This document shows, one piece after another, positions 8,904-18,105 of a DNA stretch of 48,722 bases. Each line of letters begins with the position of its first letter. The stretch's first letter is position 1. The stretch spans positions 199 through 48,920 of the forward strand of contig WVZK01000062.1 of assembly GCA_011772475.1 (NCBI GenBank). The letters run 5' to 3'. This DNA comes from Candidatus Aminicenantota bacterium. Its GTDB lineage: Bacteria > Acidobacteriota > Aminicenantia > Aminicenantales > Aminicenantaceae. Made by a program: the position numbers and the translations under genes. The notes under the pieces were generated by a model. The model made no database searches, was not told the origin of the DNA, and saw only the letters and a list, made by a program, of their open reading frames with translations.

Positions 8904-9677
8904 ATGAGATGGAAATTAATATTAATCATTTTTATCTGTCTGAATTTTATTCTTTGTGCCTCATCCCAAAAAAAAATCGAAGATGCAAGAAATAATGACC
9001 CTCAATACCAGTATAATATGGGCCTTTTCTACCTGAACGAGGGTGTCGTTGATGAAGCGATTAGATATCTTAAAAGGGCCCTTGAGCTTAATCCCCGCTA
9101 TGATCTCGCTCTCTACGCCCTTGGACTATCCTACTCAATGAACGGCAACCTCGAGGAATCAGTTAGATATCTCCAAGATTGCCTTAAGATTAATCCCACC
9201 TTAACCGACGCCCACAACGCCCTTGGAGCTATTTACCAGGAGATGGGTCGTCTCGATGAAGCTGAGAAAGAGTTCAGGATTGCTATTTCAGATGAAAACT
9301 ATAAAGCCAAGGACAACTCCTACTACAACCTGGCAAGAATATACCTAACAAAGGGCAACCTTAATGAGGCCTTGAATCATGTAGAAATGGCTCTTGGGGT
9401 AAACGGACGTATGGTCATGGCTCACAACCTTAGGGGTATTATATATGAAGGTTTAAACGATTTTGCCAAGGCGATTGATAGTTATAAGAGAGCCTTGGAG
9501 ACACTTCGCGAGGATGCAAGAGAAAAGGATGTTGATATCAACTTCAATCTTGCAGTTGCTTATTTCAAAAATAATGAATTCGAAAAGGCAAAAGAGATAT
9601 TTGTTAAAATCTTAGCTAGGGTAATCGAACCTGCAAGGAAAGCAGAGATCGAGCAATACCTGAAATTGATTAAATAG
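8904..9677 (+). CDS. Secreted or membrane-anchored TPR protein (PilW/PilF-like)
   Basis: The 257-residue protein has an N-terminal hydrophobic segment ending NFILCASSQ. The cysteine could be a lipidation site, although Leu at -1 is unusual for a lipobox. At least six TPR units follow, for example NMGLFYLNEGVVDEAIRYLK near residue 38 and ALYALGLSYSMNGNLEESVR near 72. The layout resembles PilW/PilF, the TPR lipoprotein that stabilises the type IV pilus secretin, but no pilus gene is nearby. I chose ATG 8904, preceded by AAGGAG, over an in-frame ATG at 8874 inside gpsA. It is the last gene of the rimO operon. Confidence 0.8.
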   Translation: MRWKLILIIFICLNFILCASSQKKIEDARNNDPQYQYNMGLFYLNEGVVDEAIRYLKRALELNPRYDLALYALGLSYSMNGNLEESVRYLQDCLKINPTLTDAHNALGAIYQEMGRLDEAEKEFRIAISDENYKAKDNSYYNLARIYLTKGNLNEALNHVEMALGVNGRMVMAHNLRGIIYEGLNDFAKAIDSYKRALETLREDAREKDVDINFNLAVAYFKNNEFEKAKEIFVKILARVIEPARKAEIEQYLKLIK

Positions 9678-9691
9678 AATATAAAAAGTGC

Positions 9692-9711
9692 GGGTTTGAC
9701 GAATCAAACCC
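9692..9711 (+). repeat. Palindromic intergenic repeat, copy 2 (GGGTTTGA type)
   Basis: GGGTTTGA-CGAA-TCAAACCC has the same arms as 3581-3600, with loop CGAA instead of TAAA, and is followed by the similar ATACAGATAAACAAAA. It lies between the convergent TPR gene and ahcY, where a bidirectional terminator hairpin would be useful. Confidence 0.7.
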
Positions 9712-9730
9712 ATACAGATAAACAAAATTA

Positions 9731-10999
9731 TTAGGTTCCTTCTTGCCAGTCAGCAAGATATTTCTTCTGTTCAGGAGTAAGCCTGTCAATTTTTATTCCC
9801 AGAGCTCTAAGCTTCAGGCGGGCAATCTCCTTGTCGATTTTTTCCGGGACCGCATAAACTTCTTTCTTTAAGCTTTTTCCTTTTCTATTCAGGTAGACAA
9901 TACTGAGCGCCTGGTTGGCAAAACTCATATCCATGACCGTAGCCGGGTGCCCCTCTGCCGAAGCCAAATTTATCAATCGTCCTTCACCCAAGAGATAAAT
10001 TTTTCTGCCATTCCTCAAGGAGTACTCTTCGACAAAATCTCTTATTCTTCTCTTTTTTTGGGATATTTTTTCAAGAGCTGGAATATCGATTTCGACATTA
10101 AAGTGGCCAGAATTAGCAATAACTGCTCCGTCTTTCATCCTCAAGAAATGATCTTTGTTGATCACACTCTTGTCTCCTGTTGTGGTGACGAATACATCGC
10201 CGATCTTAGCTGCTTCCTTTAGAGGCATAACCTGAAAGCCGTCCATGATAGCTTCTAAGGCTCTAAGAGGATCCACTTCGCAGATAATAACTTTTGCTCC
10301 TCCTCCTTCTGCTCTCATAGCTATGCCCCGACCACACCAGCCATAGCCGGCAATAACAAAATTCGTTCCTGCTAAGAGAATATTAGTCGCCCGGAGAATC
10401 CCGTCTATTGTGCTTTGTCCTGTTCCATAACGGTTGTCAAAAAGATATTTTGTGTTGGCATCGTTGACCGCGATTATAGGATAACGAAGGACCTTATTCC
10501 TGGCCATACTTTTGAGGCGAATCACACCCGTTGTCGTTTCCTCTGTCCCTCCGATGACATGCTCAAGGAGATTTTTTCTTTTGGAATGCAACGTAGACAC
10601 CAAATCGGCCCCATCATCCATGGTTATATGAGGTTTTTGATCAAGAGCCTGATTTATGTGCTTGTAGTATGTCTTATTGTCCTCTCCCTTTATAGCAAAA
10701 ACAGGAACGCCGTCGTTCTTCACTAGAGCTGCTGCGACCTCATCCTGGGTGCTGAGGGGGTTTGATGCGGTAAGTGCTAATTCCGCTCCTCCCTTTTTTA
10801 GAGTTTTCATCAAGTTTCCGGTTTCACTTGTTACGTGCAAACAAGCCGAGATCCTGACTCCCTTAAGAGGCTTTTCTTTTGAAAAATTTTCTTTTATTAA
10901 ACCAAGAACAGGCATGAATCTTGCCGCCCATTCCATCTTAAGCTTACCTTTATCTGCAAGCTTCAAATCTTTAACATCATAATCCATTCTCTCCTCCAT
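9731..10999 (-). CDS. ahcY: Adenosylhomocysteinase
   Basis: The 422-residue NAD-dependent enzyme hydrolyses S-adenosylhomocysteine to adenosine and homocysteine. The substrate domain has [20 protein letters not shown] near residue 52, [14 protein letters not shown] near 125 and [13 protein letters not shown] near 150. The NAD-binding loop is [20 protein letters not shown] near 215. [19 protein letters not shown] follows near 275 and [11 protein letters not shown] near 297. The length matches the shorter archaeal and thermophile-type proteins. It lies 25 bases after metK on the same strand, so the pair covers synthesis of SAM and removal of its by-product. Confidence 0.96.
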   Translation of the reverse strand: MEERMDYDVKDLKLADKGKLKMEWAARFMPVLGLIKENFSKEKPLKGVRISACLHVTSETGNLMKTLKKGGAELALTASNPLSTQDEVAAALVKNDGVPVFAIKGEDNKTYYKHINQALDQKPHITMDDGADLVSTLHSKRKNLLEHVIGGTEETTTGVIRLKSMARNKVLRYPIIAVNDANTKYLFDNRYGTGQSTIDGILRATNILLAGTNFVIAGYGWCGRGIAMRAEGGGAKVIICEVDPLRALEAIMDGFQVMPLKEAAKIGDVFVTTTGDKSVINKDHFLRMKDGAVIANSGHFNVEIDIPALEKISQKKRRIRDFVEEYSLRNGRKIYLLGEGRLINLASAEGHPATVMDMSFANQALSIVYLNRKGKSLKKEVYAVPEKIDKEIARLKLRALGIKIDRLTPEQKKYLADWQEGT

Positions 11000-11024
11000 A
11001 TTGGTCTTTTGTCATTCTTTTTTT

Positions 11025-12191
11025 TTACAGCCCGGCATCTTTCTTTAAAGAATCGGCCTTATCGACTCTTTCCCAGGTGAATTCTTTCTCTGTACGGCCA
11101 AAGTGGCCGTAACATGCTGTTTTTTTGTAGATAGGACGGAGCAAATCTAGGGTTTTGATCATTCCCTTCGGAGAAAGATCGAAATGGGCTTTAATTAATT
11201 TTTTTATCTTATCCTCTGAGATTTTGGCTGTGCCAAAAGAGTCCACCATTAATGAGACTGGCTGAGCCACCCCGATGGCATAAGCCATCTGGACTTCCAG
11301 CTTATCGGCAATCCCTGCAGAAACTAAATTTTTAGCTATGTATCTTGCCATGTAAGAACCAGAACGATCCACTTTAGTCGGATCTTTTCCAGAAAAGCAT
11401 CCTCCTCCGTGGCTCCCGACTCCTCCATACGTATCCACAATGATCTTACGTCCAGTAAGTCCTGAATCCGCTAAAGGACCTCCCTGCTCAAAGCGGCCTG
11501 TTCTATTTATATAAAACTTTGTGTTCTTATCAAGCATTTCGGCCGGGATGATCTCCTTTATGACAACACGCTTGATATCTTCTCTTAAATCACTCATTTT
11601 GACTTCAGGGTTGTGCTGGGCAGCAATCACAACCCCCTCCACTCTTCTGGGGGTGTCGCTATCGTATTCGATAGTAACCTGAGATTTTCCATCTGGTCTT
11701 AGATAATTCAATATATTTTCTTTCCGCACTTGACTCAGCCTCCTTACGAGTTTATGAGCCAGCATTACTGGCATTGGCATGAGTTCTTCTGTCTCAGTGC
11801 ATGCATATCCGAACATCAGGCCTTGGTCTCCAGCTCCTTGTTCATGGTCCTCCGTCTCGTCGACACCTCTGGCTATATCAGGAGATTGTTCATGGATAGA
11901 GGAGATGACGGAACATGTCTGGTAATCAAAACCGTATTTTGCACTGGTATATCCTATTTCTTTGACAGTATCTCTGACAACCTTCTGAAACTCACAGTAT
12001 CCTACACTGGTTATTTCCCCTGCTATAAGAACAAGACCGGTTGTTACCAAAGTTTCGCAGGCCACGCGGCTTTTGGGGTCTTGATTTATAAGATCGTCGA
12101 GTACGGCATCAGAAATCTGATCGCAAACTTTATCCGGATGACCTTCTGTCACAGATTCAGATGTGAATAGATGCTTTCCTTCTTTACTCAT
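11025..12191 (-). CDS. metK: S-adenosylmethionine synthetase
   Basis: The 388-residue enzyme makes SAM from methionine and ATP. It opens with [20 protein letters not shown] (ATP/Mg site). [12 protein letters not shown] (the methionine adenosyltransferase signature) lies near residue 118, and [20 protein letters not shown] lies near 262 with the P-loop-like region and catalytic lysine. All core residues appear present. It is first in a two-gene unit with ahcY. The 5' region is short and shows no recognisable SAM riboswitch. Upstream lies the composite repeat at 12268-12423. Confidence 0.96.
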   Translation of the reverse strand: MSKEGKHLFTSESVTEGHPDKVCDQISDAVLDDLINQDPKSRVACETLVTTGLVLIAGEITSVGYCEFQKVVRDTVKEIGYTSAKYGFDYQTCSVISSIHEQSPDIARGVDETEDHEQGAGDQGLMFGYACTETEELMPMPVMLAHKLVRRLSQVRKENILNYLRPDGKSQVTIEYDSDTPRRVEGVVIAAQHNPEVKMSDLREDIKRVVIKEIIPAEMLDKNTKFYINRTGRFEQGGPLADSGLTGRKIIVDTYGGVGSHGGGCFSGKDPTKVDRSGSYMARYIAKNLVSAGIADKLEVQMAYAIGVAQPVSLMVDSFGTAKISEDKIKKLIKAHFDLSPKGMIKTLDLLRPIYKKTACYGHFGRTEKEFTWERVDKADSLKKDAGL

Positions 12192-12267
12192 ACATCACCT
12201 CGCTCGGCAGATAGGATTAGCGCCTTATGTAGCAGAAAAAATTAACACAAAAAGCCTTTATTTTCAA

Positions 12268-12423
12268 TAAAAAAAGGGGGACAGGCTACTTTTTCTATGA
12301 AAGCCATCCCTTCTGATGAGGAGGAGATCAACCTATTATTCCGTTCTAAAATGCTGCGCCAAAAAAGTAGCTTGCCTCTTTTATTTTCAGGTTTTGTAGA
12401 ATAACTAGCCTGTCCCCTTTTTA
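12268..12423. repeat. Composite inverted-repeat element between metK and the M16 operon
   Basis: The left end carries AAAAAGGGGGACAGGCTAC (about 12271-12289). The right end carries CTAGCCTGTCCCCTTTTT (about 12405-12422), its reverse complement with two differences. A second, more degenerate inverted copy (AAAAAAGTAGCTTGCC) lies at 12361-12376. The element spans about 155 bp of the 290-bp gap between divergent metK and the M16 gene. The AGCCTGTCCCC core recurs at 41166-41249. Confidence 0.6.
12297..12404 (+). other. Small ORF inside the composite repeat (35 residues)
   Basis: ATG at 12297 to TAA at 12402-12404 encodes a peptide beginning MKAIPSDEEEINLLFRSKML. Its composition looks protein-like, but there is no clear ribosome-binding site and its 3' part runs through the repeat sequence. 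It may be a fossil of a former mobile-element or gene sequence, or chance. No function is proposed. Confidence 0.2.
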
Positions 12424-12481
12424 GTTATATTTGAATTTAAGCTAATATTTGTGTTATTTTTAAAAAATCCTAATTCTAGCC

Positions 12482-13822
12482 ATGAATAAAATTCTCAAAT
12501 CTAAATACAAGTTACTGATACTCGGTTTATTTCTGCTTTTCGTTTTCGGGGATTTCCCTGGCCTAAGCCAGGAGAAAAAACGTCTTTCTCTTCCTATCAA
12601 GCAGTTCAAACTAGAAAACGGGCTACAGGTTATTCTCTCTGAAGACTATTCCTTGCCTATTGTCTCTGTTGCCGTTGCTTATAATGTAGGCTCCATTAAT
12701 GAGAGGCCTGGAAAGACAGGTTTAGCTTATTTACTGGAGAACCTTATGCTCCAGGGTTCACAAAATGTAAGCAGAATGCAGCACATTAGTTTTATCCGCA
12801 GGACAGGAGGAGACCTGAACGCCAATACCACAGAAGATAAAACCATATTCCAGCAGACAGTCCCCTCCCACCAGCTTGCCCTAGTTCTCTGGCTTGAATC
12901 AGACAGAATGAAATCGCTCGAAATCACAGCTGCTAATGTAGAGCAAGCCAAGGAAGCGATTATTGAAGAGATTCATCAAAGGAAAGCAAACGAGCCCTAT
13001 TTTGAAAGCTTCTTGAGCTTTGATGAGATCCTGTATCCAAATTTTGCTTACAGTCATCCTGTAATCGGGGACGAAGCTGACGTGAGGGGCCTTACGGCAG
13101 AAGACGTTAAAGACTTCTACGCAACATTTTATAAACCTAACAATGCGGTTCTCTCTATTGCCGGAAATATTGATAAAGCGAAAGCAGAGGAAGATATCCG
13201 TAAATACTTCTCCACAATTCAAAAAGGACAAAGCATCCCTCTCCCGCCCTCTTCAAGTCCTTCTGATAAGGAAGAGCCTATGACCGTAAAGGAATTTCTT
13301 GTTCCTTTGCCTGGCTTTCATATAGGCTATAAAATCGCTTCTCCCTATTCACAGGATTTCTATTTTTTAAAAATCATTGAATATATACTTTTGCGGGGAA
13401 TAACATCTCGCTTATACAATAAATTGATTAAAAGAAGCCGGATTGCCAGAACCCTAAGCGGAAGTATTGAAAAAAGAAAAGAACTAGCCACTTTTAAAAT
13501 CTTTGTTTCGAGCAGCAATGAAATAATGGCTGAGAAAAGCAAGAGAGTTGTCTTTTCAGAAATAAACAAACTTAAATCAAGCCTTGTCTCCGAAAAAGAG
13601 CTAAGTAAGGCAAAGAATATTTTCAAGATGGATTACCTTAATCAATACGCGACTTCAGCAGATAAAGCTGTTTTTCTTGCCAAAGCTTTCCTTGCTAAAA
13701 AAAGCCTCGATGATCTTCCCGACGAGCTGGAAAATTATTTAGCTGTAGATCATTATGGCCTCATCAGGATTATGCGGAGATATTTCACCAACGAACTTGT
13801 CCTTGACGTCAAGAAAAAATGA
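12482..13822 (+). CDS. Secreted M16-family peptidase homologue with degenerate zinc motif
   Basis: The 446-residue protein has an N-terminal signal segment (LLILGLFLLFVFGDFPGLS) followed by the two-lobe M16B fold (LENGLQVILSEDYSLPIVSVAV near residue 45, FYKPNNAVLSIAGNID near 222). M16 enzymes use H-x-x-E-H with a distal Glu. Here the site reads Y83-L-L-E86-N87, so both zinc histidines are replaced. The general-base Glu and the distal Glu162/163 remain. Inference: catalytically inactive or much altered, probably a structural partner of the next gene's product. The two genes overlap by ATGA, which suggests a periplasmic heterodimer. Confidence 0.88.
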   Translation: MNKILKSKYKLLILGLFLLFVFGDFPGLSQEKKRLSLPIKQFKLENGLQVILSEDYSLPIVSVAVAYNVGSINERPGKTGLAYLLENLMLQGSQNVSRMQHISFIRRTGGDLNANTTEDKTIFQQTVPSHQLALVLWLESDRMKSLEITAANVEQAKEAIIEEIHQRKANEPYFESFLSFDEILYPNFAYSHPVIGDEADVRGLTAEDVKDFYATFYKPNNAVLSIAGNIDKAKAEEDIRKYFSTIQKGQSIPLPPSSSPSDKEEPMTVKEFLVPLPGFHIGYKIASPYSQDFYFLKIIEYILLRGITSRLYNKLIKRSRIARTLSGSIEKRKELATFKIFVSSSNEIMAEKSKRVVFSEINKLKSSLVSEKELSKAKNIFKMDYLNQYATSADKAVFLAKAFLAKKSLDDLPDELENYLAVDHYGLIRIMRRYFTNELVLDVKKK

Positions 13823-15279
13823 ATAAAAGAAACCGCATAAAACTCACTCTTTTTTTCTCTCTTTTCACTATTCTGTTCTGGAAATCTCCTCTCCTTTCTC
13901 AAGAAAAATTTAGAAAATCACCGCCTTATCCTGAACCTCTAGCTGAACTGAAGCTTCCTGAAATAAAACCCACCTATCTAAGTAATGGCCTAGGAGTCGC
14001 AGTAATCCAGCGAGAGGGCCTTCCAGTTATAAGCCTTAAAGTGATAATATTCACTGGAGAAAGCCCTTCTCTAAGGGAACTTCCAGGCATTGCCACTCTT
14101 ACAGCTTATATGGTTAGCCGAGGAGTTTCTTACCTAACTGCATCACAAATTGAGGAAATAATAGAATCTGTGGGCGGGAAATTCTACACCTATACTTATC
14201 CTGATTATTCTGAGTTTTCTTTTACCTTTTTAGAGGAGTTTCTAGATCAAGCTCTTAATCTCATGAGCAAGATGATCCTTCAACCCACATTTTTAAGACG
14301 GGAAATCGAAAACATAAAAAGAATCATGTATTACGACCTGCATGAGAAAAATAAAGACCCCGAATTTGTGGCCGAAAGACAGCTCGGTCGACTCGTGTTT
14401 CAGAACCACCCCTATGAAAAAAGCACCTTCAACGAGGATGTCATAAAAGCCTTAAACCAAAGAGCCCTTGTATCATTTTATGATAGATATTACAGGCCCA
14501 ACAACTCTCTGTTTGTGCTCACCGGAAATCTCAATCTCCAGACAGCAACAAGAAAAGTGAGCAGATACTTCTCCACTTGGCGAAGAAAAGAACTGGACTA
14601 TCCTTCAATCCCTCCTCTTGAGCCCTACGACAAGCCAAAGATTTGCCTGATCGATCTGCCAGAGGCCAAGGATGCGATGATTTATCTAGGAAATATTGTC
14701 TCACTAAGCGACCAGGATGTCTTCCCTTTTATAGTCCTGAACCAAGTTTTAGGCGGAACACACACCAGCCGACTCTTCATGAATCTCAGGGAATCAAAGG
14801 GATATGCCTACTATGCCTTCAGCGAGTTGGATTTATTTAAAAAAGGTAGCGTTTTCTTTGTCAAGGCTAAGGTGAGGCCAGAAGTTACCTACGCTTCCAT
14901 ATTGGAAATTCTGCGGGAAATCGAAAAAATCACCAGGGAGGAAATACCAAGTTCTGAGATTGAGCAAGCCAAATCCTATTTAATCGGAAATTTTCCTCTT
15001 CAAATTCAAACGCTTGACAAGCTCTCCTCCAAGATTTCTGAAATCAATGCTTTAGACTTGGGAGAAAAACATTGGAGCAAATACTATGAAAACATTATGC
15101 TCGTCAGCTCAGAGAGAGTTTTTGAAATAGCCAGAAAATACCGACTTCTTACTCCAGTGGTCGTCATAGTAGGAGACAAAGACATTATAAGCAATTACAT
15201 CCAAGAATTCGAAGAAGTGTTCGTGTACAATAACAAAGGAATTTTACAGTATACAATCAAAAAAGGAGAAAACGAATGA
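13819..15279 (+). CDS. Secreted M16-family peptidase homologue, non-catalytic subunit type
   Basis: The 486-residue protein has an N-terminal hydrophobic signal (LTLFFSLFTILFWKSPLLS) and an M16 fold: YLSNGLGVAVIQREGLPVIS near residue 55, YRPNNSLFVLTGNL near 230, VLGGTHTSRLFMNLRESKGY near 310. The zinc-motif position reads GIATLTAYMVSRG, with no histidine or glutamate ligands, as in the non-catalytic alpha subunits of M16B pairs. The R-x-x-x-G-Y substrate-tail motif (NLRESKGYAYYAF) is kept. It is coupled to the preceding M16 gene and to ftcD by ATGA overlaps. Confidence 0.88.
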   Translation: MNKRNRIKLTLFFSLFTILFWKSPLLSQEKFRKSPPYPEPLAELKLPEIKPTYLSNGLGVAVIQREGLPVISLKVIIFTGESPSLRELPGIATLTAYMVSRGVSYLTASQIEEIIESVGGKFYTYTYPDYSEFSFTFLEEFLDQALNLMSKMILQPTFLRREIENIKRIMYYDLHEKNKDPEFVAERQLGRLVFQNHPYEKSTFNEDVIKALNQRALVSFYDRYYRPNNSLFVLTGNLNLQTATRKVSRYFSTWRRKELDYPSIPPLEPYDKPKICLIDLPEAKDAMIYLGNIVSLSDQDVFPFIVLNQVLGGTHTSRLFMNLRESKGYAYYAFSELDLFKKGSVFFVKAKVRPEVTYASILEILREIEKITREEIPSSEIEQAKSYLIGNFPLQIQTLDKLSSKISEINALDLGEKHWSKYYENIMLVSSERVFEIARKYRLLTPVVVIVGDKDIISNYIQEFEEVFVYNNKGILQYTIKKGENE

Positions 15280-16946
15280 AGCTCGTTGAATGTGTTCCCA
15301 ATTTCAGCGAAGGGAGAGACAGAGAAAAGATAAGCACTATCACCAAAGAGATAGAATCCACTCCTCATGTGAATCTCCTTGACGTGGATCCTGGAGAATC
15401 AACCAATCGCACGGTAGTTACTTTTATCGGCTCTCCGGAAGGAGTAAAAGAAGCGGCGTTTAAAGCCATAAAAAAAGCGGCTGAAGTCTTAGATATGAGC
15501 AAACATAAAGGAGCCCATAGTCGTATCGGAGCCACAGACGTCTGCCCTTTTGTTCCTGTGTCAGGGGTAACCATGGAAGACTGTGTCCAACTTGCCCATG
15601 AATTGGGGGAAAGAGTCGCCAAAGAACTTGGAATTCCTGTTTATCTATACGAAGAGGCTGCTCAGAAGCCAGAGAGAAAGAACCTGGCCAACATCAGGGT
15701 CGGCGAATACGAGGGTTTGCCAGAAAAGTTCAAAGACCCTGAATGGGCTCCAGATTACGGCAAACCTGTTTTTAACCCAAAAGCAGGGGCTACGGTTATC
15801 GGGGCAAGGGAATTTTTAATCGCTTACAACGTAAATTTAAACACCCGGGACAGAAGACTTGCACATGAGATTGCGCTCAACATAAGAGAAAGAGGAAGGG
15901 CGAAAAGAGATGAAGACGGCAATATAGTAAGAGACGCCAATGGAAAAGCAATTAATATTCCGGGTAAATTTAAGGCTGTAAAAGCAGTTGGTTGGTATAT
16001 AGACGATTATGAAATTGCTCAAATTTCTATTAACTTCATAAACTACAAGATAACTCCACCCCACTTTGTCTTCGATGAAGCCATAAAAGAAGCAGAGAAA
16101 CTAGGATTAAGGGTTACCGGAAGTGAATTAGTGGGCTTAATCCCCAAGGAAGCTCTTCTTATGGCTGGCAGGCACTATCTTACCAAACAAGGAAAAAGCC
16201 CTGGAGTTCCCGAGGAAGACTTGATAAAGACAGCAATTTCTTCCCTCGGCTTAGATGATGTGGCTCCCTTCGATCCTCAAAAGAAAATCATCGAGTACCA
16301 GTTCAAGGAAACTGAAAGCTCTCTTCTTGACTTAAATCTCAGGGAGTTCGCCAACGAGCTCTCCGTAGATTCCCCTGCTCCTGGAGGAGGAAGCACAGCA
16401 GCCTTATGCGGCGCTTTATCCGCGTCGCTCTCCTCCATGGTTTCCAATCTCACAGTAGGCAAAAAAGAATACAAAAATGTCCAGAAAGATGTAAAAGAAA
16501 TTGCTATGAATGCTCAATCTTTGAAGGATGAATTCCTGAGAGCTGTTGATTTAGATACCATGGCCTTTAACAAACTCATGGACGCTTACAGGCTGCCAAA
16601 GAAAACAAAAGAGCAAGAGCAAGAGAGGGAGCAGGCAATTGAAGAAGCAGTAAAAGAAGCAACTATGGTTCCCTTTGGAGTCCTTGAGAAAAGTATAGAT
16701 GCTTTAAATCTGGCAACCCAGATCGCTCTTAAAGGAAATAAAAATTCGCTGAGCGATGCCGGAGTGGCAGGACTCACTGCCCAGGCTGCGGCTGAAGGCG
16801 CTTATTATAACGTCAAGATAAACCTGCCAAACCTCCAGGACAGCGAATTCAAATCAAAAATAAAAAAGCAAGCCACCTCCTTGAAGAATAAAGCCGTAAA
16901 ACTCGGGGATGAGCTGAAGGAAATTATCGAAAGAGAACTGAAGTAA
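15276..16946 (+). CDS. ftcD: Bifunctional glutamate formimidoyltransferase / formimidoyl-THF cyclodeaminase
   Basis: The 556-residue fusion joins a formiminotransferase domain (residues about 1-300: MKLVECVPNFSEGRDREKI, HKGAHSRIGATDVCPFVPV near 76) to a cyclodeaminase domain (about 355-550: LREFANELSVDSPAPGGGST). Together they transfer the formimino group of formiminoglutamate to tetrahydrofolate and release ammonia, giving methenyl-THF. This is a histidine-degradation and one-carbon step. The overall length is close to animal FTCD (about 541). No hut genes are visible. The ATG overlaps the stop of the M16 gene, an unexpected functional pairing. Confidence 0.93.
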   Translation: MKLVECVPNFSEGRDREKISTITKEIESTPHVNLLDVDPGESTNRTVVTFIGSPEGVKEAAFKAIKKAAEVLDMSKHKGAHSRIGATDVCPFVPVSGVTMEDCVQLAHELGERVAKELGIPVYLYEEAAQKPERKNLANIRVGEYEGLPEKFKDPEWAPDYGKPVFNPKAGATVIGAREFLIAYNVNLNTRDRRLAHEIALNIRERGRAKRDEDGNIVRDANGKAINIPGKFKAVKAVGWYIDDYEIAQISINFINYKITPPHFVFDEAIKEAEKLGLRVTGSELVGLIPKEALLMAGRHYLTKQGKSPGVPEEDLIKTAISSLGLDDVAPFDPQKKIIEYQFKETESSLLDLNLREFANELSVDSPAPGGGSTAALCGALSASLSSMVSNLTVGKKEYKNVQKDVKEIAMNAQSLKDEFLRAVDLDTMAFNKLMDAYRLPKKTKEQEQEREQAIEEAVKEATMVPFGVLEKSIDALNLATQIALKGNKNSLSDAGVAGLTAQAAAEGAYYNVKINLPNLQDSEFKSKIKKQATSLKNKAVKLGDELKEIIERELK

Positions 16947-16959
16947 ATTTGGAGGAGAG

Positions 16960-17475
16960 ATGAAAGCTCTTTTTGTTATTGATATGTTAAAAGATTTCAT
17001 TAACAAGGACGGTGCTATCTACTGCGGTGACTCATGCCGAAAGATAATTCCTTTTGTTAAAGAAAAAATTGAAGAGTTCCATAAAGACGGGAATTTAGTC
17101 GTTTTCATCTGTGATGCTCATAAGGAAGACGATTTAGAATTTAAAGTGTTCCCCAAACATAGTATTGCGGGCACTCCTGGAGCTGAGATCATCGACGAAC
17201 TTCCCGTCGCCAAAGATGATGTGATCGTAAGAAAAACTCGTTACAGCGCTTTCTATAAAACAAACCTTGATGATGTCCTGAAAGATAACGCTATCAGTGA
17301 AGTACATATGGTTGGTGTCTGCACCTCTATTTGTGTCATGGATACTGTGGGAGACCTTCGCAACAGAGACTATACGGTTTTTGTCTATAAAGAGGGCGTA
17401 GCAGATTTCGATGAAAGGTCTTTTCAATTTTCTGTCGATAGGATGGAGAAGATCTACGCAGCAAAGGTGCTATAA
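16960..17475 (+). CDS. Isochorismatase-fold cysteine hydrolase (nicotinamidase-like)
   Basis: The 171-residue protein has the family triad: Asp in ALFVIDMLKDF (residue 8), Lys in VIVRKTRYSAF (near 93) and the nucleophilic Cys in MVGVCTSICVMDT (near 118). The cis-peptide segment precedes the Cys, as in nicotinamidase PncA. Metal ligands of the D-x-H type are suggested by FICDAHKEDD near residue 52. Hydrolysis of nicotinamide is the most likely activity, though other small amides are possible. It starts 13 bases after ftcD with a strong GGAGGAGAG ribosome-binding site. Confidence 0.82.
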   Translation: MKALFVIDMLKDFINKDGAIYCGDSCRKIIPFVKEKIEEFHKDGNLVVFICDAHKEDDLEFKVFPKHSIAGTPGAEIIDELPVAKDDVIVRKTRYSAFYKTNLDDVLKDNAISEVHMVGVCTSICVMDTVGDLRNRDYTVFVYKEGVADFDERSFQFSVDRMEKIYAAKVL

Positions 17476-17550
17476 TCCCTCTACTTGGTGTTGGCTCGTG
17501 GCTTAATCTAGAAAAGCTACAAAGATAACGAAATAAAAAAAGGGAGCATC

Positions 17551-18081
17551 ATGAAAGAATTGTTTGTGAACAACAAAAAACTAAAGCTTGTTGAGGGCAA
17601 TATAGTGCTGCTCGACGTTGAAGCTATAGTTAATGCTGCCAACTCATCTTTAATCCTTGGAGGCGGCGTGGCAGGAGCCATCAGGACCTACGGCGGTCCT
17701 TCTATCCAGGAAGAATGTAACAGGATCGGACCCATCCGGGTTGGAGAGGCAGCACTGACAAACGCAGGCGACCTCAAGGCCAAATATGTCATCCATGCTG
17801 CCGGGCCTGTCTCAGGAGAAGGGGAAGAAGAAGAGAAACTGCGGAACGCAACCCTCAACAGCCTCAAGATTGCAAAAGAGAAGAAAATAAAAGACATCGC
17901 TTTCCCTGCCATCAGCACCGGTATATTCGGCTTTCCCATCGAACGATGCAGCCAGATCATGCTCAAAGAAGCCATGGAGTTCCTGGAAAATCATGACTAC
18001 CCCCAAGAAATAATCTTTTGTCTCTATGGAACGGAAGCTTATTCTGTTTTTGAGAAAACACTGGAAGAACTGACAGGATAA
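17551..18081 (+). CDS. Macro-domain protein (ADP-ribose binding / O-acetyl-ADP-ribose deacetylase type)
   Basis: The 176-residue single macro domain has LVEGNIVLLDVEAIVNAANS near residue 14, the glycine-rich loop LGGGVAGAIRTYGG near 40, KAKYVIHAAGP near 78 and AISTGIFGFPIE near 116. Asn/Asp residues and the G-rich loops match MacroD-type proteins, which bind ADP-ribose and remove acetyl or ADP-ribosyl groups. It lies 75 bases after the cysteine hydrolase on the same strand with a GGGAG site. If that enzyme is a nicotinamidase, both genes act in NAD metabolism. Confidence 0.9.
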   Translation: MKELFVNNKKLKLVEGNIVLLDVEAIVNAANSSLILGGGVAGAIRTYGGPSIQEECNRIGPIRVGEAALTNAGDLKAKYVIHAAGPVSGEGEEEEKLRNATLNSLKIAKEKKIKDIAFPAISTGIFGFPIERCSQIMLKEAMEFLENHDYPQEIIFCLYGTEAYSVFEKTLEELTG

Positions 18082-18105
18082 AATTCTTTAAAAGGTTTTC
18101 CTTTC

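Noticed and set aside
12192-12267. SAM or SAH riboswitch upstream of metK
   Set aside because: The leader is short and AT-rich; I see no conserved riboswitch core or paired stems.
18082-18105. Terminator between the macro-domain gene and znuB
   Set aside because: AAAGG-TTTT-CCTTT could form only a 5-bp stem; too weak to call.
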